Positions 1-7,586 are shown, numbered from the stretch's first letter. The stretch: DNA of 19,046 nucleotides from Leptolyngbyaceae cyanobacterium CSSed165cm_216 (GCA_007135385.1 SLIY01000424.1:1-19046), one strand, 5' to 3'. Notes: a model not told the origin generated them from the letters alone. Program-made: numbers and translations.

Positions 1-86
1 AGAATCGGCACCATTGGTTTGGGCAAGTCACAGGTTAAGGGCCGTAGACGAGTCCCTGAACCACCGGCCATTAGCACTGCACGCAT
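1..86 (-). CDS. Sugar-nucleotide pyrophosphorylase / mannose-1-phosphate guanylyltransferase-like protein, N-terminal fragment (cut by window edge)
   Basis: Reading the minus strand from the ATG at 86-84 gives 28 complete codons before the window ends. The peptide begins MRAVLMAGGSGTRLRPLT and continues with PKPM, which is the nucleotide-binding signature (GGxGTRLRPLT...PKPM) of nucleoside-triphosphate:sugar-1-phosphate transferases. These enzymes make NDP-sugars such as GDP-mannose, ADP-glucose or dTDP-glucose for polysaccharide synthesis in the cytoplasm. A perfect Shine-Dalgarno, AAGGAGG, lies at 97-91, four bases before the ATG, which fixes the start. The peptide resembles the start of the long cyanobacterial proteins that join this domain to a phosphomannomutase-like domain, but that is inference, because the rest lies outside the window. 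The gene is divergent from the pair beginning at 358. The family call is firm; the substrate is not decided. Confidence 0.85.
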   Translation of the reverse strand, partial: MRAVLMAGGSGTRLRPLTCDLPKPMVPI

Positions 87-357
87 ATATCCTCCTTCCT
101 GCTACTCAATTGCCCCTAGATGCCCATCTACCCTCTGAGTTTAGATGAGCCATGATCAGTGAGAACCTAGGGTTCTGGTTTGAAAACCTTGGACCAACCC
201 CGGTAACCCTGGCGTTGACTATCCTTCTTTAGACAGAGTAAGCCGAGACCTACGCCTTAATCTCTATCTCAGGTGTGATCACCAATGATCCCTCCTGCGG
301 TTAGCCAACGTTGGTATTGTAGAAGATAGAGGACAATGGTTGATAAAAGGAGTAGTC
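87..357. promoter_or_regulatory. Divergent intergenic region between the pyrophosphorylase and the small membrane protein gene
   Basis: This 271-base gap separates two genes transcribed away from each other, so it should hold both promoters. Visible structure: a hairpin AGAACC-TAG-GGTTCT at 162-176, followed directly by a shorter one, GGTTTGAAAACC, at 177-188; and a 12-base dyad GGTGTGATCACC at 272-283. A TTGACT at 215-220 has no convincing -10 partner at normal spacing. I do not see a promoter I would call with confidence, nor an ORF with a ribosome-binding site. Confidence 0.35.
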
Positions 358-540
358 ATGGAGACACTGATTGTATTGGTATTGGCCGGTCTATACGGAG
401 GTGGCGTTTGGAAATTCTGGACTGGATTTGACCGTACCAGTTTTAGCCACGGCAAGGTGAAGTTTTCGCTACTGTGGCCCCTGTTTTTTGCCTTAAATAA
501 GTCTTACCGCGAAAATTTTAACCGTGCCCTAAAAGGATAA
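358..540 (+). CDS. Small membrane-anchored hypothetical protein (60 aa)
   Basis: The start is the ATG at 358: AAAGGAG at 346-352 sits five bases upstream. The in-frame TTG at 340 has no such site. Residues 3-20 are hydrophobic and glycine-rich (one probable membrane segment). The remaining 40 residues are basic and aromatic, with an FWTGFDRTSF stretch and a C-terminal part containing LLWP, NKSYR and a final ALKG. It resembles short conserved cyanobacterial proteins of unknown role, but I cannot name a family. The stop is 10 bases before the methyltransferase start, so the two are probably one transcript. No function is claimed. Confidence 0.8.
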   Translation: METLIVLVLAGLYGGGVWKFWTGFDRTSFSHGKVKFSLLWPLFFALNKSYRENFNRALKG

Positions 541-550
541 CGCCATCAGC

Positions 551-1249
551 ATGCAACCATCGACCGCAGATCCCTCCCCATGGGCAGGACAGATTCAAGC
601 TGTGGCCCAGCGCTATAACCAGGAATTTTCGGGCCAACCTTTCGATCTACCGGCTGAGGTAGAAGAGATGCCCGTGTTCCATGACTGGGTATCGGGGGCG
701 CTGTCATCCCGCATTGCTACCCCCTTCTGGGAAGCGGTACAGCCCCGTAAGCGCGATCGCTGTTTAGATATTGGTTGCGGTATTAGTTTTTTAGTCTATC
801 CCTGGCGGGAGTGGGATGCCCTGTTTCATGGCCATGAGATTAGTACTGTGGCCTGTCAGGCCCTGACAGCCCGGGGGCCACAGCTGAACTCGAAGTTGTT
901 TAAAGGGGTCAAGCAAGCTCCGGCCCATCGCCTGGAGTACGACGGGCAGTTGTTTGACCTGGTGATTGCTACTGGGGTGAGCTGCTACTACCCTGCCGCC
1001 TATTGGCAGACGGTGCTGGGGCAAATCAAGCGGGTGCTGAAGCCGGGCGGTTGGCTGCTGTTTGACGCGATCAATCCAATCGCCCCGTTGGCAGAGAGTT
1101 GGGCCATTTTAGAAACCTATTTAGGGGCCGAAGTCTATCTGGATGACCTAGACCAATGGCCCACGCTCGTGCAGGCAGCTGGCGGTCGGGTGGTGTCTCA
1201 CCGGGACTATGAGCTGTTTCGGCTGTTTAAGGTGAAGTGGAGTAGCTGA
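551..1249 (+). CDS. Class I SAM-dependent methyltransferase
   Basis: This 232-residue protein has the order of motifs expected of a Rossmann-fold methyltransferase. Motif I is LDIGCG at residues 72-77 (SAM binding). An acidic residue, E96, follows in HGHEIS. The FDLVIATGVSCYY segment at 135-147 matches motifs II-III, and RVLKPGGWLLFDA at 161-173 is the usual post-motif III strand and loop. The N-terminal 60 residues are a helical lid-like extension and the C-terminal part is short. The protein is soluble, with no signal peptide. The substrate cannot be read from the sequence. It follows the 60-residue membrane protein by 10 bases; the ribosome-binding site is weak (AAAGGA 14 bases upstream), so translation may be coupled to the upstream gene. 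Confidence 0.88.
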   Translation: MQPSTADPSPWAGQIQAVAQRYNQEFSGQPFDLPAEVEEMPVFHDWVSGALSSRIATPFWEAVQPRKRDRCLDIGCGISFLVYPWREWDALFHGHEISTVACQALTARGPQLNSKLFKGVKQAPAHRLEYDGQLFDLVIATGVSCYYPAAYWQTVLGQIKRVLKPGGWLLFDAINPIAPLAESWAILETYLGAEVYLDDLDQWPTLVQAAGGRVVSHRDYELFRLFKVKWSS

Positions 1250-1331
1250 CCAATCAGCCTCACCAGGCTGTGGCCGATAGATGTGCCCAAGAAACCATGA
1301 GCCATCTAAAAAATTTGAGATACCATGGCGG

Positions 1332-1344
1332 CTGATGTCATCAG
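1332..1344. promoter_or_regulatory. Perfect 13-bp palindrome upstream of the lipoprotein gene
   Basis: CTGATG-T-CATCAG is a perfect inverted repeat with a one-base centre, 33 bases before the ATG at 1378. Its position would suit an operator or a short 5' leader hairpin. No regulator is identified and no clear promoter is visible beside it. Confidence 0.3.
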
Positions 1345-1377
1345 TGGTGACCAGGGCTTGCCTGGGGAGAACAGCGA

Positions 1378-2121
1378 ATGGTATTGGGATTGCGGACAAC
1401 AGGATCCCGGCTAGCGGCCTGTTTGGTGCTGGGGGTAAGTCTGGCTGGGGTGCTGGCGGCGTGCGGTGGGACCAGTTCTGACGTCGATAACTCCCCGTCA
1501 ACTGAGGCCACAGTTGATCAATCATCCTCCGAAGCTACGGGGGGCTTTAATGAAACGGTGATTGAACCGGTGCGACGCGCCACCCTGGCGACCCAACAGC
1601 CTGGGGCTCAGGTGAATGTGCGATCGCGCCCTACCACCGAATCTCCATCCCAAGGGATGGCTGCCGGGGGTGATCCAGTGGATTTACTGCGCCTGGCTCG
1701 GGGCCGAGACGGTTACACCTGGTACTACCTGACCACAGTTAACGGCGGCACTGAGGGCTGGGTGCGAGGCGACTTTGTCGATACCAGTAGCCCAACGGCT
1801 TCGCCAGCCACAGCCCCAACCGCCAATTCGCCCAGCCCCTGTGGCGACGATCGTCAGGAAGCCTACTTTGAGACCCGTTCCTTTATGGTGTATTTGTGCA
1901 GTACCGATCGGGGGCTACGCTATGTGGGCACCGAAAAAGCCACTCAAGAGGCACTGGTGACCCAAGATGTGCACCAGGCCCAAGGCACCTATATTGCCAT
2001 TGACGGTCGGGTACAATACCACATCAATGAACAGTCTCTAGCGGTGTACCAGATTTCCAACGGGAGTTACAGTCAGATGGCAGCAGAACCCGTCCTGCGC
2101 CACGAGCAGTTTTTGTATTAG
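1378..2121 (+). CDS. SH3b-domain lipoprotein
   Basis: This 247-residue protein begins with a typical lipoprotein signal: arginines at 6 and 11, a hydrophobic core at about 13-27 and a lipobox L26-A-A-C29, so Cys29 would be lipidated. A Ser/Thr/Asp-rich linker runs to about residue 65. Residues 68-136 look like a bacterial SH3 (SH3b) domain: VNVRSRP at the start, an alternating-strand middle with YTWYYLTT, and GWVRGDFV at the end, which is the usual closing motif. SH3b domains commonly bind cell-wall peptides. A second Pro/Ser/Thr linker leads to a C-terminal module (155-247) with two cysteines (155, 174) that could form a disulfide. The start is supported by GGGGAG at 1364-1369, eight bases upstream. 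The exact ligand is unknown. Confidence 0.82.
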   Translation: MVLGLRTTGSRLAACLVLGVSLAGVLAACGGTSSDVDNSPSTEATVDQSSSEATGGFNETVIEPVRRATLATQQPGAQVNVRSRPTTESPSQGMAAGGDPVDLLRLARGRDGYTWYYLTTVNGGTEGWVRGDFVDTSSPTASPATAPTANSPSPCGDDRQEAYFETRSFMVYLCSTDRGLRYVGTEKATQEALVTQDVHQAQGTYIAIDGRVQYHINEQSLAVYQISNGSYSQMAAEPVLRHEQFLY

Positions 2122-2150
2122 GGCATGCTTCTTACTTCTGCCTGGCTGTA

Positions 2151-3557
2151 CTAGGGTGTCTGTCCCGGTAATTCTAAGGGCTGATCGACCCGGCCCAATT
2201 GACTGGGTCGACCAGAACGGTTAGGAATTGGCTGCTGGGCCGCGATGGTTTGTTCTAGCACCTCGGCCGCCCGCATGTACTGGGTGTCGGCTTCGGTGCC
2301 CAACCGCTCTGGATGGCTAAACAGTTCCCGCCGCTGGTGATCACTCAACTCTACCGTCACATCGGGAGTGATGCCCTTGGTGCTGATGTCAGTACCGTTG
2401 GGGGTGTAGTAGTGGGCCACAGTCACCGTTAGCCCCGAACCGTCAGCTAAACCATGGAGAGACTGAACCAAGGCTTTGCCATAGGTGGTGGTGCCCACCA
2501 CGGTAGCCCGATTGTTGTCCCGCAGGGCACCGGTAACAATCTCACTGGAACTGGCAGACCGGCCATCGACCAATACTGTCAGTGGCAGTTGGGTCAAAGC
2601 GGTACGATTGGCCGAAATCGCGTCGTCGGTGCCGCTGCGATCGAGGGTACGCACGATGGGGCCGTGCTGTAGCCACATGCGGCTAATATCAATGCTGGCC
2701 AGCAGTAGTCCCCCAGGGTTACCGCGCAAATCCAGCACAAATCCCTCTACCCCCTGATCCACCAGGCTCAAAATGGCTCGTTCCATTTGGTCAGCGGCAT
2801 GGGCATTGAATTCGATCAAGCGAATATAGCCAATGGGGCGATTGCCTACTGTCTTCAGGGCATACTCTGCCGTCGGTATTTCAATCCGGGCTCGGGATAA
2901 CACCACCGTGCGGGAGGTGCCATTGCGTAACACCGTCAGGGTCACTTGGGAGCCCTCGCTACCCCGCAATAGCTGGGTTACCCCTTCTGCCGTGTAGCGC
3001 TCCGTGCTTTGGCCATTTACCACCATAATCCGATCGCCCGCTGCTAAGCCACTGCGCTCCGCTGGCGAATCTGGCGACACCTCGGTGATCAGCACCGCCC
3101 CCGTTTGTTCATCCCGCCGTAACCGCACCCCAATGCCAGAAATTTCCCCTGAGGTTTGCTCCGTTAGGTCAGAGTACTCTGAGGGCGATAAAAACCGGGT
3201 ATAGGGGTCATTTAATCGACGTAGAGCACTGCGTAGGGCTGCGTAGGCCGCCTCCCGGGAGGTGTACTCAGCCCCGAGTAAATCCTGACGGACCTGTTGC
3301 CAGTCCACCTGATTAAAGTCACCATCCACATAGTCTTGATGAACAATCTGCCAAGCCTCGTCTAGGACAGCTTTAGGACTGTCCTGAAACTCGCTGGTCG
3401 GGGTCTCTGCCCCCACGGCGGTTCCCAGAGCCAGGGTGGTTGCGATCGCCAGTGACGGCAGGGCGATCGCCTGCATGGCGATCGCCCAAAAAGAGCCGGG
3501 CCAAGGAGTAGCCGAGAAGGCGGGGGTTGGAACTTGAGGTTGAGACGTTACCGACAT
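2151..3557 (-). CDS. Carboxyl-terminal processing protease, S41 family (Ctp)
   Basis: The 468-residue protein has a signal peptide (hydrophobic 22-47, likely cleavage after about Ala50), a helical N-terminal region, a PDZ domain at about 135-225 (GIGVRL, SPAERSGLAAGDRI) and an S41 serine protease core. The Ser-Lys catalytic pair is visible: Ser336 in SASSSEI and Lys361 in TTTYGKALVQ, 25 residues apart as in E. coli Prc (Ser430/Lys455). Asp347 occupies the position of Prc Asp441. GFVLDLRGNPGG at 272-283 is the family's conserved strand. Cyanobacteria usually carry several Ctp paralogues; CtpA trims the D1 protein of photosystem II. I cannot tell from sequence alone which paralogue this is, so no symbol is given. 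The upstream start at 3557 keeps the full signal peptide; no strong Shine-Dalgarno is seen. Export to lumen or periplasm is inferred. Confidence 0.93.
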   Translation of the reverse strand: MSVTSQPQVPTPAFSATPWPGSFWAIAMQAIALPSLAIATTLALGTAVGAETPTSEFQDSPKAVLDEAWQIVHQDYVDGDFNQVDWQQVRQDLLGAEYTSREAAYAALRSALRRLNDPYTRFLSPSEYSDLTEQTSGEISGIGVRLRRDEQTGAVLITEVSPDSPAERSGLAAGDRIMVVNGQSTERYTAEGVTQLLRGSEGSQVTLTVLRNGTSRTVVLSRARIEIPTAEYALKTVGNRPIGYIRLIEFNAHAADQMERAILSLVDQGVEGFVLDLRGNPGGLLLASIDISRMWLQHGPIVRTLDRSGTDDAISANRTALTQLPLTVLVDGRSASSSEIVTGALRDNNRATVVGTTTYGKALVQSLHGLADGSGLTVTVAHYYTPNGTDISTKGITPDVTVELSDHQRRELFSHPERLGTEADTQYMRAAEVLEQTIAAQQPIPNRSGRPSQLGRVDQPLELPGQTP

Positions 3558-3612
3558 AGGCGTTTACCGGCAGTGGCGAGGGGGTAGCAAAAACAATTGG
3601 ACATATTTTGAC

Positions 3613-3664
3613 CGATCAATCGGCTCTTTGACGAGGAATTTATAGATTCCCTCAGGATTTTCAA
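3613..3664 (-). promoter_or_regulatory. Possible promoter and operator-like dyad of the ctp gene
   Basis: On the minus strand, TTGAAA (3664-3659) is followed after 14 bases by TATAAA (3644-3639). The spacing is shorter than ideal, so the promoter call is weak. Between this and the gene is the dyad CCGAT-CA-ATCGG at 3613-3624, placed where a repressor could act. Confidence 0.3.
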
Positions 3665-3736
3665 CGGACTATCTGACTGGCTGCATCAGCCTGACCCGAA
3701 TCGGCCTAGCCAATAATAGGTTACAGCCATCCTAGG

Positions 3737-4426
3737 CTAAAGCTGAAAGTCTTGGTTAAAGTCGTTACGGGTCATAGGTTGTCTAATTTCCAGCCCTTCG
3801 CCCCCTAACAGGGTCAAGGCTTGGCCCTCAACGGACAGCCAGACCGAGGCACCTGGATCAAAGGCGGTGGCCGTGTAGATTACCTGGCCCAAGCGACCGA
3901 TCATCGAGGCGCTGCCACCACCGGTTTCAAAGGTACTCGACAGGTTGACATGCACCCCATCCGCCTTCACCTCAGCTGACAATAGGCGAGTGCCCTCAGG
4001 GATCGTACTAAACGCCTCTTGGCTAGGATCTCCAGACTTGGCCAGTAGCGCCTCAACGGCTGCAGTCACCTGGGCTGATGGGGAGGCGTCCCGAGGGACG
4101 GCCACCGTCTGGGGCACCAACTGGAACCCAGTGCCATCATCCTTGAGCCAATAAACCTGGGCATCCACATCAGCGACCGGTGCCTGGTCCACAGAACCAG
4201 TGTCTGGAGTCTCTGGGGTGGCCGTATCTCCTGGACTGGTCGTGTCAGGCAGTGGAGTGGTGATTTCAGGGGGAATCTCTAGAGTTGGAAACTCCGCCAC
4301 TGGCGGCCTGGGATTTAGGGCCCGCCAGGTAAACCAAGCCACAGACCCTCCTGAGGCCAGAACCAGGGTGATCAGGCCCACTAAAATACCCAGAGGAATT
4401 TGCCGGAGTCTAGTTTTGTAGTCCAT
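3737..4426 (-). CDS. GerMN-domain protein with N-terminal membrane anchor
   Basis: The 229-residue protein has a basic N-terminus, one membrane segment (about 11-34), a Pro/Thr/Asp-rich linker (39-85) and a single globular domain at about 88-215. That domain matches the GerMN fold: VYWLKDDGTGFQLVPQTVAVP at the start (a 21-residue opening strand region, key residues Y92, W93, L94, V104), then helix AQVTAAVEALL, then GTRLLSAEVKADGVHVNLS and an IGRLGQVIYTATAF helix. GerMN domains occur in spore-germination protein GerM and, in non-sporulating bacteria, next to cell-wall enzymes. The domain should face the periplasm. It lies 99 bases downstream of the DUF2993 gene on the same strand. The role in cyanobacteria is not established. 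Confidence 0.85.
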   Translation of the reverse strand: MDYKTRLRQIPLGILVGLITLVLASGGSVAWFTWRALNPRPPVAEFPTLEIPPEITTPLPDTTSPGDTATPETPDTGSVDQAPVADVDAQVYWLKDDGTGFQLVPQTVAVPRDASPSAQVTAAVEALLAKSGDPSQEAFSTIPEGTRLLSAEVKADGVHVNLSSTFETGGGSASMIGRLGQVIYTATAFDPGASVWLSVEGQALTLLGGEGLEIRQPMTRNDFNQDFQL

Positions 4427-4462
4427 GGTGGGTCTCCCAAACGAGATAATGACGCCGAGGGC

Positions 4463-4509
4463 TCGATCTTAACGGTCTAGTTCGATCTTAGGCTAAGTTT
4501 TAGGCTAAG
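4463..4509 (-). repeat. Two pairs of direct repeats upstream of the GerMN gene
   Basis: On the plus strand TCGATCTTA occurs at 4463-4471 and 4482-4490 (19 bp apart). TTAGGCTAAG occurs at 4488-4497 and 4500-4509 (12 bp apart). Another TAGGCTAA lies at 3733-3740, over the stop codon of the GerMN gene. They sit 37-83 bases before the GerMN start and could be regulator sites, or leftovers of local duplication. Confidence 0.4.
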
Positions 4510-4525
4510 GGAGAACCCGAAACAT

Positions 4526-5362
4526 CTAGGGGGAAGATGGGACAGCTTGTGGAGCTGTCTGCCCCGCCAGCAATGGCGAGGTTGACTCTATTTTGGCAAA
4601 AATAGCCAGATCTAGCTGATTGTCTCGCACTCTAAACTCAAGCACCCGGGCAATTAAGCCTAAGGTTTCTAGACGCTTTAGGGTCAACTGGTCGCTGATG
4701 CCATCCACCACAGCCGCGAGCAGTTGGGGGGGGATGTCTTCCCCATCGGCGGTCAGCACCGGGTCGACCAGCTGAAACCGATGGCCACTGACAAGCGCCA
4801 GCCCTAGATCGAGCGCAATGGCAATGTCTTCGTTAGCCACCCGGTCTTGTAAATCGACCATGACGCGCAGGCGATCGCCCTCTAGAAACACCACAGATGG
4901 GTTAGCCAAACCATAGCGATTCAGCTCACGATCGTCCACCGCCCCAGGCAAGCTGAACCGCAGTGTCTCCAGCCAACTGTCCACCTGGGCCGACTGCAAA
5001 AACGTATTGACATCATCCGCTTGTAAGCGTAACCGCAGGGCCGCCTGGGCTGGTTCGTCCAGCGCCAATTCCCCCCGCTGTAGACGACTCACATTAAGGT
5101 CTACCACGTCCGTTTCTAGGTCAATAGCGGCAATGCGCAGGTCCGGCAATTGTCGTAAATAGATGCCCCGTCCAGCCACCCGGGCCTGATTAATGCGGCC
5201 TCGCAAAATCTGAAAATTGGGGACATTGTCTACCCTGACCTGAATGTGTTCTGCCCCGGCCAGTTGCTCGCGAATGGCGTTAGCCGCCAGGGAATCGACC
5301 ACGGTTCCCACTGGAGCAATAATGGCCAGCAACGTCGCCACAATCGCGGTCAAAATCTCCAT
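4526..5362 (-). CDS. DUF2993 (LmeA-like) phospholipid-binding family protein
   Basis: The 278-residue protein has a hydrophobic N-terminus (about 4-26) that serves as signal or anchor. After it comes the repetitive beta-rich pattern of the DUF2993 family: VRVDNVPNFQILRGRINQAR near residues 42-61, then GRGIYLRQLPDLRIAAIDLET and alternating strands to the end. The family includes mycobacterial LmeA, a lipid-binding periplasmic protein, and is common in cyanobacteria with several copies per genome. Its start codon overlaps the proS stop by one base (TGATG at 5364-5360), so it is very likely translated by coupling to proS. A function in envelope lipid handling is inference from the family. Confidence 0.82.
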   Translation of the reverse strand: MEILTAIVATLLAIIAPVGTVVDSLAANAIREQLAGAEHIQVRVDNVPNFQILRGRINQARVAGRGIYLRQLPDLRIAAIDLETDVVDLNVSRLQRGELALDEPAQAALRLRLQADDVNTFLQSAQVDSWLETLRFSLPGAVDDRELNRYGLANPSVVFLEGDRLRVMVDLQDRVANEDIAIALDLGLALVSGHRFQLVDPVLTADGEDIPPQLLAAVVDGISDQLTLKRLETLGLIARVLEFRVRDNQLDLAIFAKIESTSPLLAGQTAPQAVPSSP

Positions 5363-7173
5363 CAGCCAATCAACTCCTCATCGACCCAGCTTTTGATTAG
5401 ATCGACCACAGCGGTAATAGCCACCTCCTGCACAATGCCTGTGGCTCGTTCCGCCACTTCCACTTTGCCGTCGGCCAGAGCCCGTCCGGTGACAATCCGA
5501 TAGGGAATGCCAATTAAATCGGCGTCTTTGAATTTGACCCCAGCCCGCTCATTGCGATCGTCCAGCAGGGTTTCCACCCCAGCGGTATTGAGTTCTTGGT
5601 ACAGCTTGATGGCTGCCGTGACTTGCAGGTCATCCCCCATGTTAGGAATCACGACGATCGCCTGGTAAGGGGCAATGGCCACGGGCCAGATAATGCCGTT
5701 TTTATCGTAGGACTGTTCCACCGCCGCTTGGGCCAGGCGCGATACCCCCACCCCGTAGCAGCCCATCATCAGCGGTAGATCCTCCCCAGATTCGCTGGTG
5801 TAGGTGGCCCCCAGAGCCTGGGAATATTTCGTGCCTAGCTGGAAGATATGGCCAATTTCAATGCCCCGAGCCGTTTCTAGGGTTTGGCTTGAATCGTGGC
5901 AGGCGCGATCGCCCGCCATCGCCTTGCGCACATCTACCACCGTTTGGGGTAGGGGAAAGTTGGTCCCCCAGTTGCCGCCCACCGTGTGGTAACCCGACTG
6001 GTTAGACCCAGTGACAAAATTTTTCAAATTAACGGCCGTTTGATCAATCAGCCGTAGAAACTTGGGTTCTAGATCGCTCACCCCCGGTTTAATGTAGTCG
6101 TCAGCCAAATCAGGAGCAATATAGCCCAGGGGCAAGGGCCTGGCGGCCCAAGCCTGCTGAGCAGCAGCGTCAGGCACTTCCAAAGACAACAGGGTTGTCC
6201 CCCCATAGTTAGCCGCCAGATTCATCAGGGCGTTGGTCAGCTTCACCTCGTTCACGTCCTGATCACCCCGAATACTGACCAGCACCAGCACCCGTTTACC
6301 ACTGTCAAATCCAGCTTGATAGAGCACATTTTTGACAATTTGCGTGGGGGAACACTGGAGAAACTTAGCCAGTGATTCAATCGTCGGCGTGTTGGGGGTA
6401 TCTCGGGTCTCAAAGGCGGTGAAGGGCGACGAAACAGCATCCCCCGGCAGAGAAATCGCCTTTTCCACATTGGCGGCATATTGACCATCAGCGGTGTATA
6501 GCACCTCGTCTTCGCCGGCTTCCGCCAGCACCATAAACTCGGTAGACCCAGACCCACCAATGGCCCCAGAGTCGGCATCCACCGCCCTAAACTCTAGGCC
6601 ACAGCGGCGCAGGATGTTGCTGTAGGCATCGTACATATCCTGATAGGTTTGCTTCAGGCTAGTGGCATCGGCATGGAAGGAATAGCCATCTTTCATAATG
6701 AATTCCCGGCCCCGCATCAACCCAAAGCGGGGACGAATTTCATCCCGGAACTTAGTTTGAATTTGGTAGAGATGCAGCGGTAATTGTCTGTAGGAGCGGA
6801 TCATATCCCGAGCCACCGCCGTAATCACCTCTTCGTGGGTGGGCCCTAGCCCCATCTCCTGCTGCCGCCGGTCAACCAGGGAAAACATGATGCCCTCGGC
6901 CTTGGTATAGGTGTCCCACCGGCCTGACTCCCGCCAGATATCAGCGGGTTGCAGCTGAGGCAGCAGGCATTCTTGGGCTCCGGTAGCGTTCATTTCGTCG
7001 CGTACAATCGCCGAAACTTTGGTCAGCACCCGCCACAGCATAGGTAAGTAGGCATACACCCCACTGGCAATGCGACGCATGTACCCGGCCCGCAGTAGCA
7101 GCTTGTGGCTCGGAATTTCAGCCTCTGCCGGGTCCTCCCGCAGGGTTACAAACAGCATTTGGGACAAGCGCAT
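5362..7173 (-). CDS. proS: Prolyl-tRNA synthetase (bacterial type with editing domain)
   Basis: The 603-residue enzyme charges tRNA-Pro with proline. Class II motifs are present: motif 1 region around GVYAYLPMLWRVL (38-50), the PTHEEVI loop at 111-117, motif 2 FRDEIRPRFGLMRGREF at 142-158 and motif 3 MGCYGVGVSRL at 470-480. Between motifs 2 and 3, about residues 225-400, is the YbaK-like insertion domain that hydrolyses mischarged alanyl-tRNA-Pro. The C-terminal 100 residues are the anticodon-binding domain. Length is normal for this type. The ATG at 7173 gives the standard N-terminus with the MLFVTLRE motif; a GGAG lies 11 bases upstream (7188-7185). Its leader carries three 13-bp tandem repeats. 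Confidence 0.97.
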   Translation of the reverse strand: MRLSQMLFVTLREDPAEAEIPSHKLLLRAGYMRRIASGVYAYLPMLWRVLTKVSAIVRDEMNATGAQECLLPQLQPADIWRESGRWDTYTKAEGIMFSLVDRRQQEMGLGPTHEEVITAVARDMIRSYRQLPLHLYQIQTKFRDEIRPRFGLMRGREFIMKDGYSFHADATSLKQTYQDMYDAYSNILRRCGLEFRAVDADSGAIGGSGSTEFMVLAEAGEDEVLYTADGQYAANVEKAISLPGDAVSSPFTAFETRDTPNTPTIESLAKFLQCSPTQIVKNVLYQAGFDSGKRVLVLVSIRGDQDVNEVKLTNALMNLAANYGGTTLLSLEVPDAAAQQAWAARPLPLGYIAPDLADDYIKPGVSDLEPKFLRLIDQTAVNLKNFVTGSNQSGYHTVGGNWGTNFPLPQTVVDVRKAMAGDRACHDSSQTLETARGIEIGHIFQLGTKYSQALGATYTSESGEDLPLMMGCYGVGVSRLAQAAVEQSYDKNGIIWPVAIAPYQAIVVIPNMGDDLQVTAAIKLYQELNTAGVETLLDDRNERAGVKFKDADLIGIPYRIVTGRALADGKVEVAERATGIVQEVAITAVVDLIKSWVDEELIG

Positions 7174-7190
7174 GTACGGGAAATCTCCAA

Positions 7191-7229
7191 GGTAATTAAG
7201 GGGGGTAATTCAGGGGGGTAATTTAAGGA
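7191..7229. repeat. Three 13-bp tandem repeats in the proS leader
   Basis: Three adjacent 13-base units share GGTAATT followed by a three-base variable part and a G run: 7191-7203, 7204-7216 and 7217-7229. Units 1 and 2 differ at one base; unit 3 is more diverged. They lie 18-56 bases upstream of the proS start codon, so they would be part of the proS 5' leader or promoter. Confidence 0.7.
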
Positions 7230-7586
7230 GCCGCTCTGAAACCGTATCCTAGACAGGTCGGTCAACCCAAACCAGCCAGCTAGGGTGGCGCGGCGAAGCC
7301 AGAGGATTGATTCCCCACTAAGCCCTGATGGGTTAGTGGGTATCCTCTAAGCATAATAAAGGACAGGCTATCCCTCTGAATCGTCTGAACCGCCTGAATG
7401 TCCGCTAAAGTGTCTAAACAGCTTGGGTGATCTTTAGGGATCACTGCGATCGCTAACTGACACAGGGCAGCGGCATCGTGTGCTCACTCCTGCACAGGTG
7501 GCCTGGGGACCTAGGGTCATCATCCTTGGGATTGCCATGCCTGACGTTGGACCATACCTAATCGTCTTTGGTAAGTTCTGTAAATA
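7230..7586. other. Rest of the divergent proS/phoH-like intergenic region
   Basis: This non-coding stretch separates proS from the PIN-PhoH gene. It contains a strong compound hairpin (7301-7348, listed separately), three loose 9-base repeats with a CTGAA core at 7374-7400, a 6-bp hairpin GTGATC-TTTAGG-GATCAC at 7427-7444 and a HIP1 site at 7446-7453. No convincing ORF and no clear consensus promoter are visible; TTGCCA at 7532-7537 has only a poor -10 partner. Confidence 0.5.
7301..7348. other. Compound 48-nt hairpin between proS and the phoH-like gene
   Basis: AGAGGAT (7301-7307) pairs with ATCCTCT (7342-7348). Inside this, CCCACTAA (7314-7321) pairs with TTAGTGGG (7333-7340), and CCC (7323-7325) with GGG (7330-7332) around a TGAT tetraloop. 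That is 18 Watson-Crick pairs with a single-base bulge and one internal loop. There is no following T run on either strand, so it is not a typical terminator for either gene. It could be a leader structure or part of a small RNA. Confidence 0.5.
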
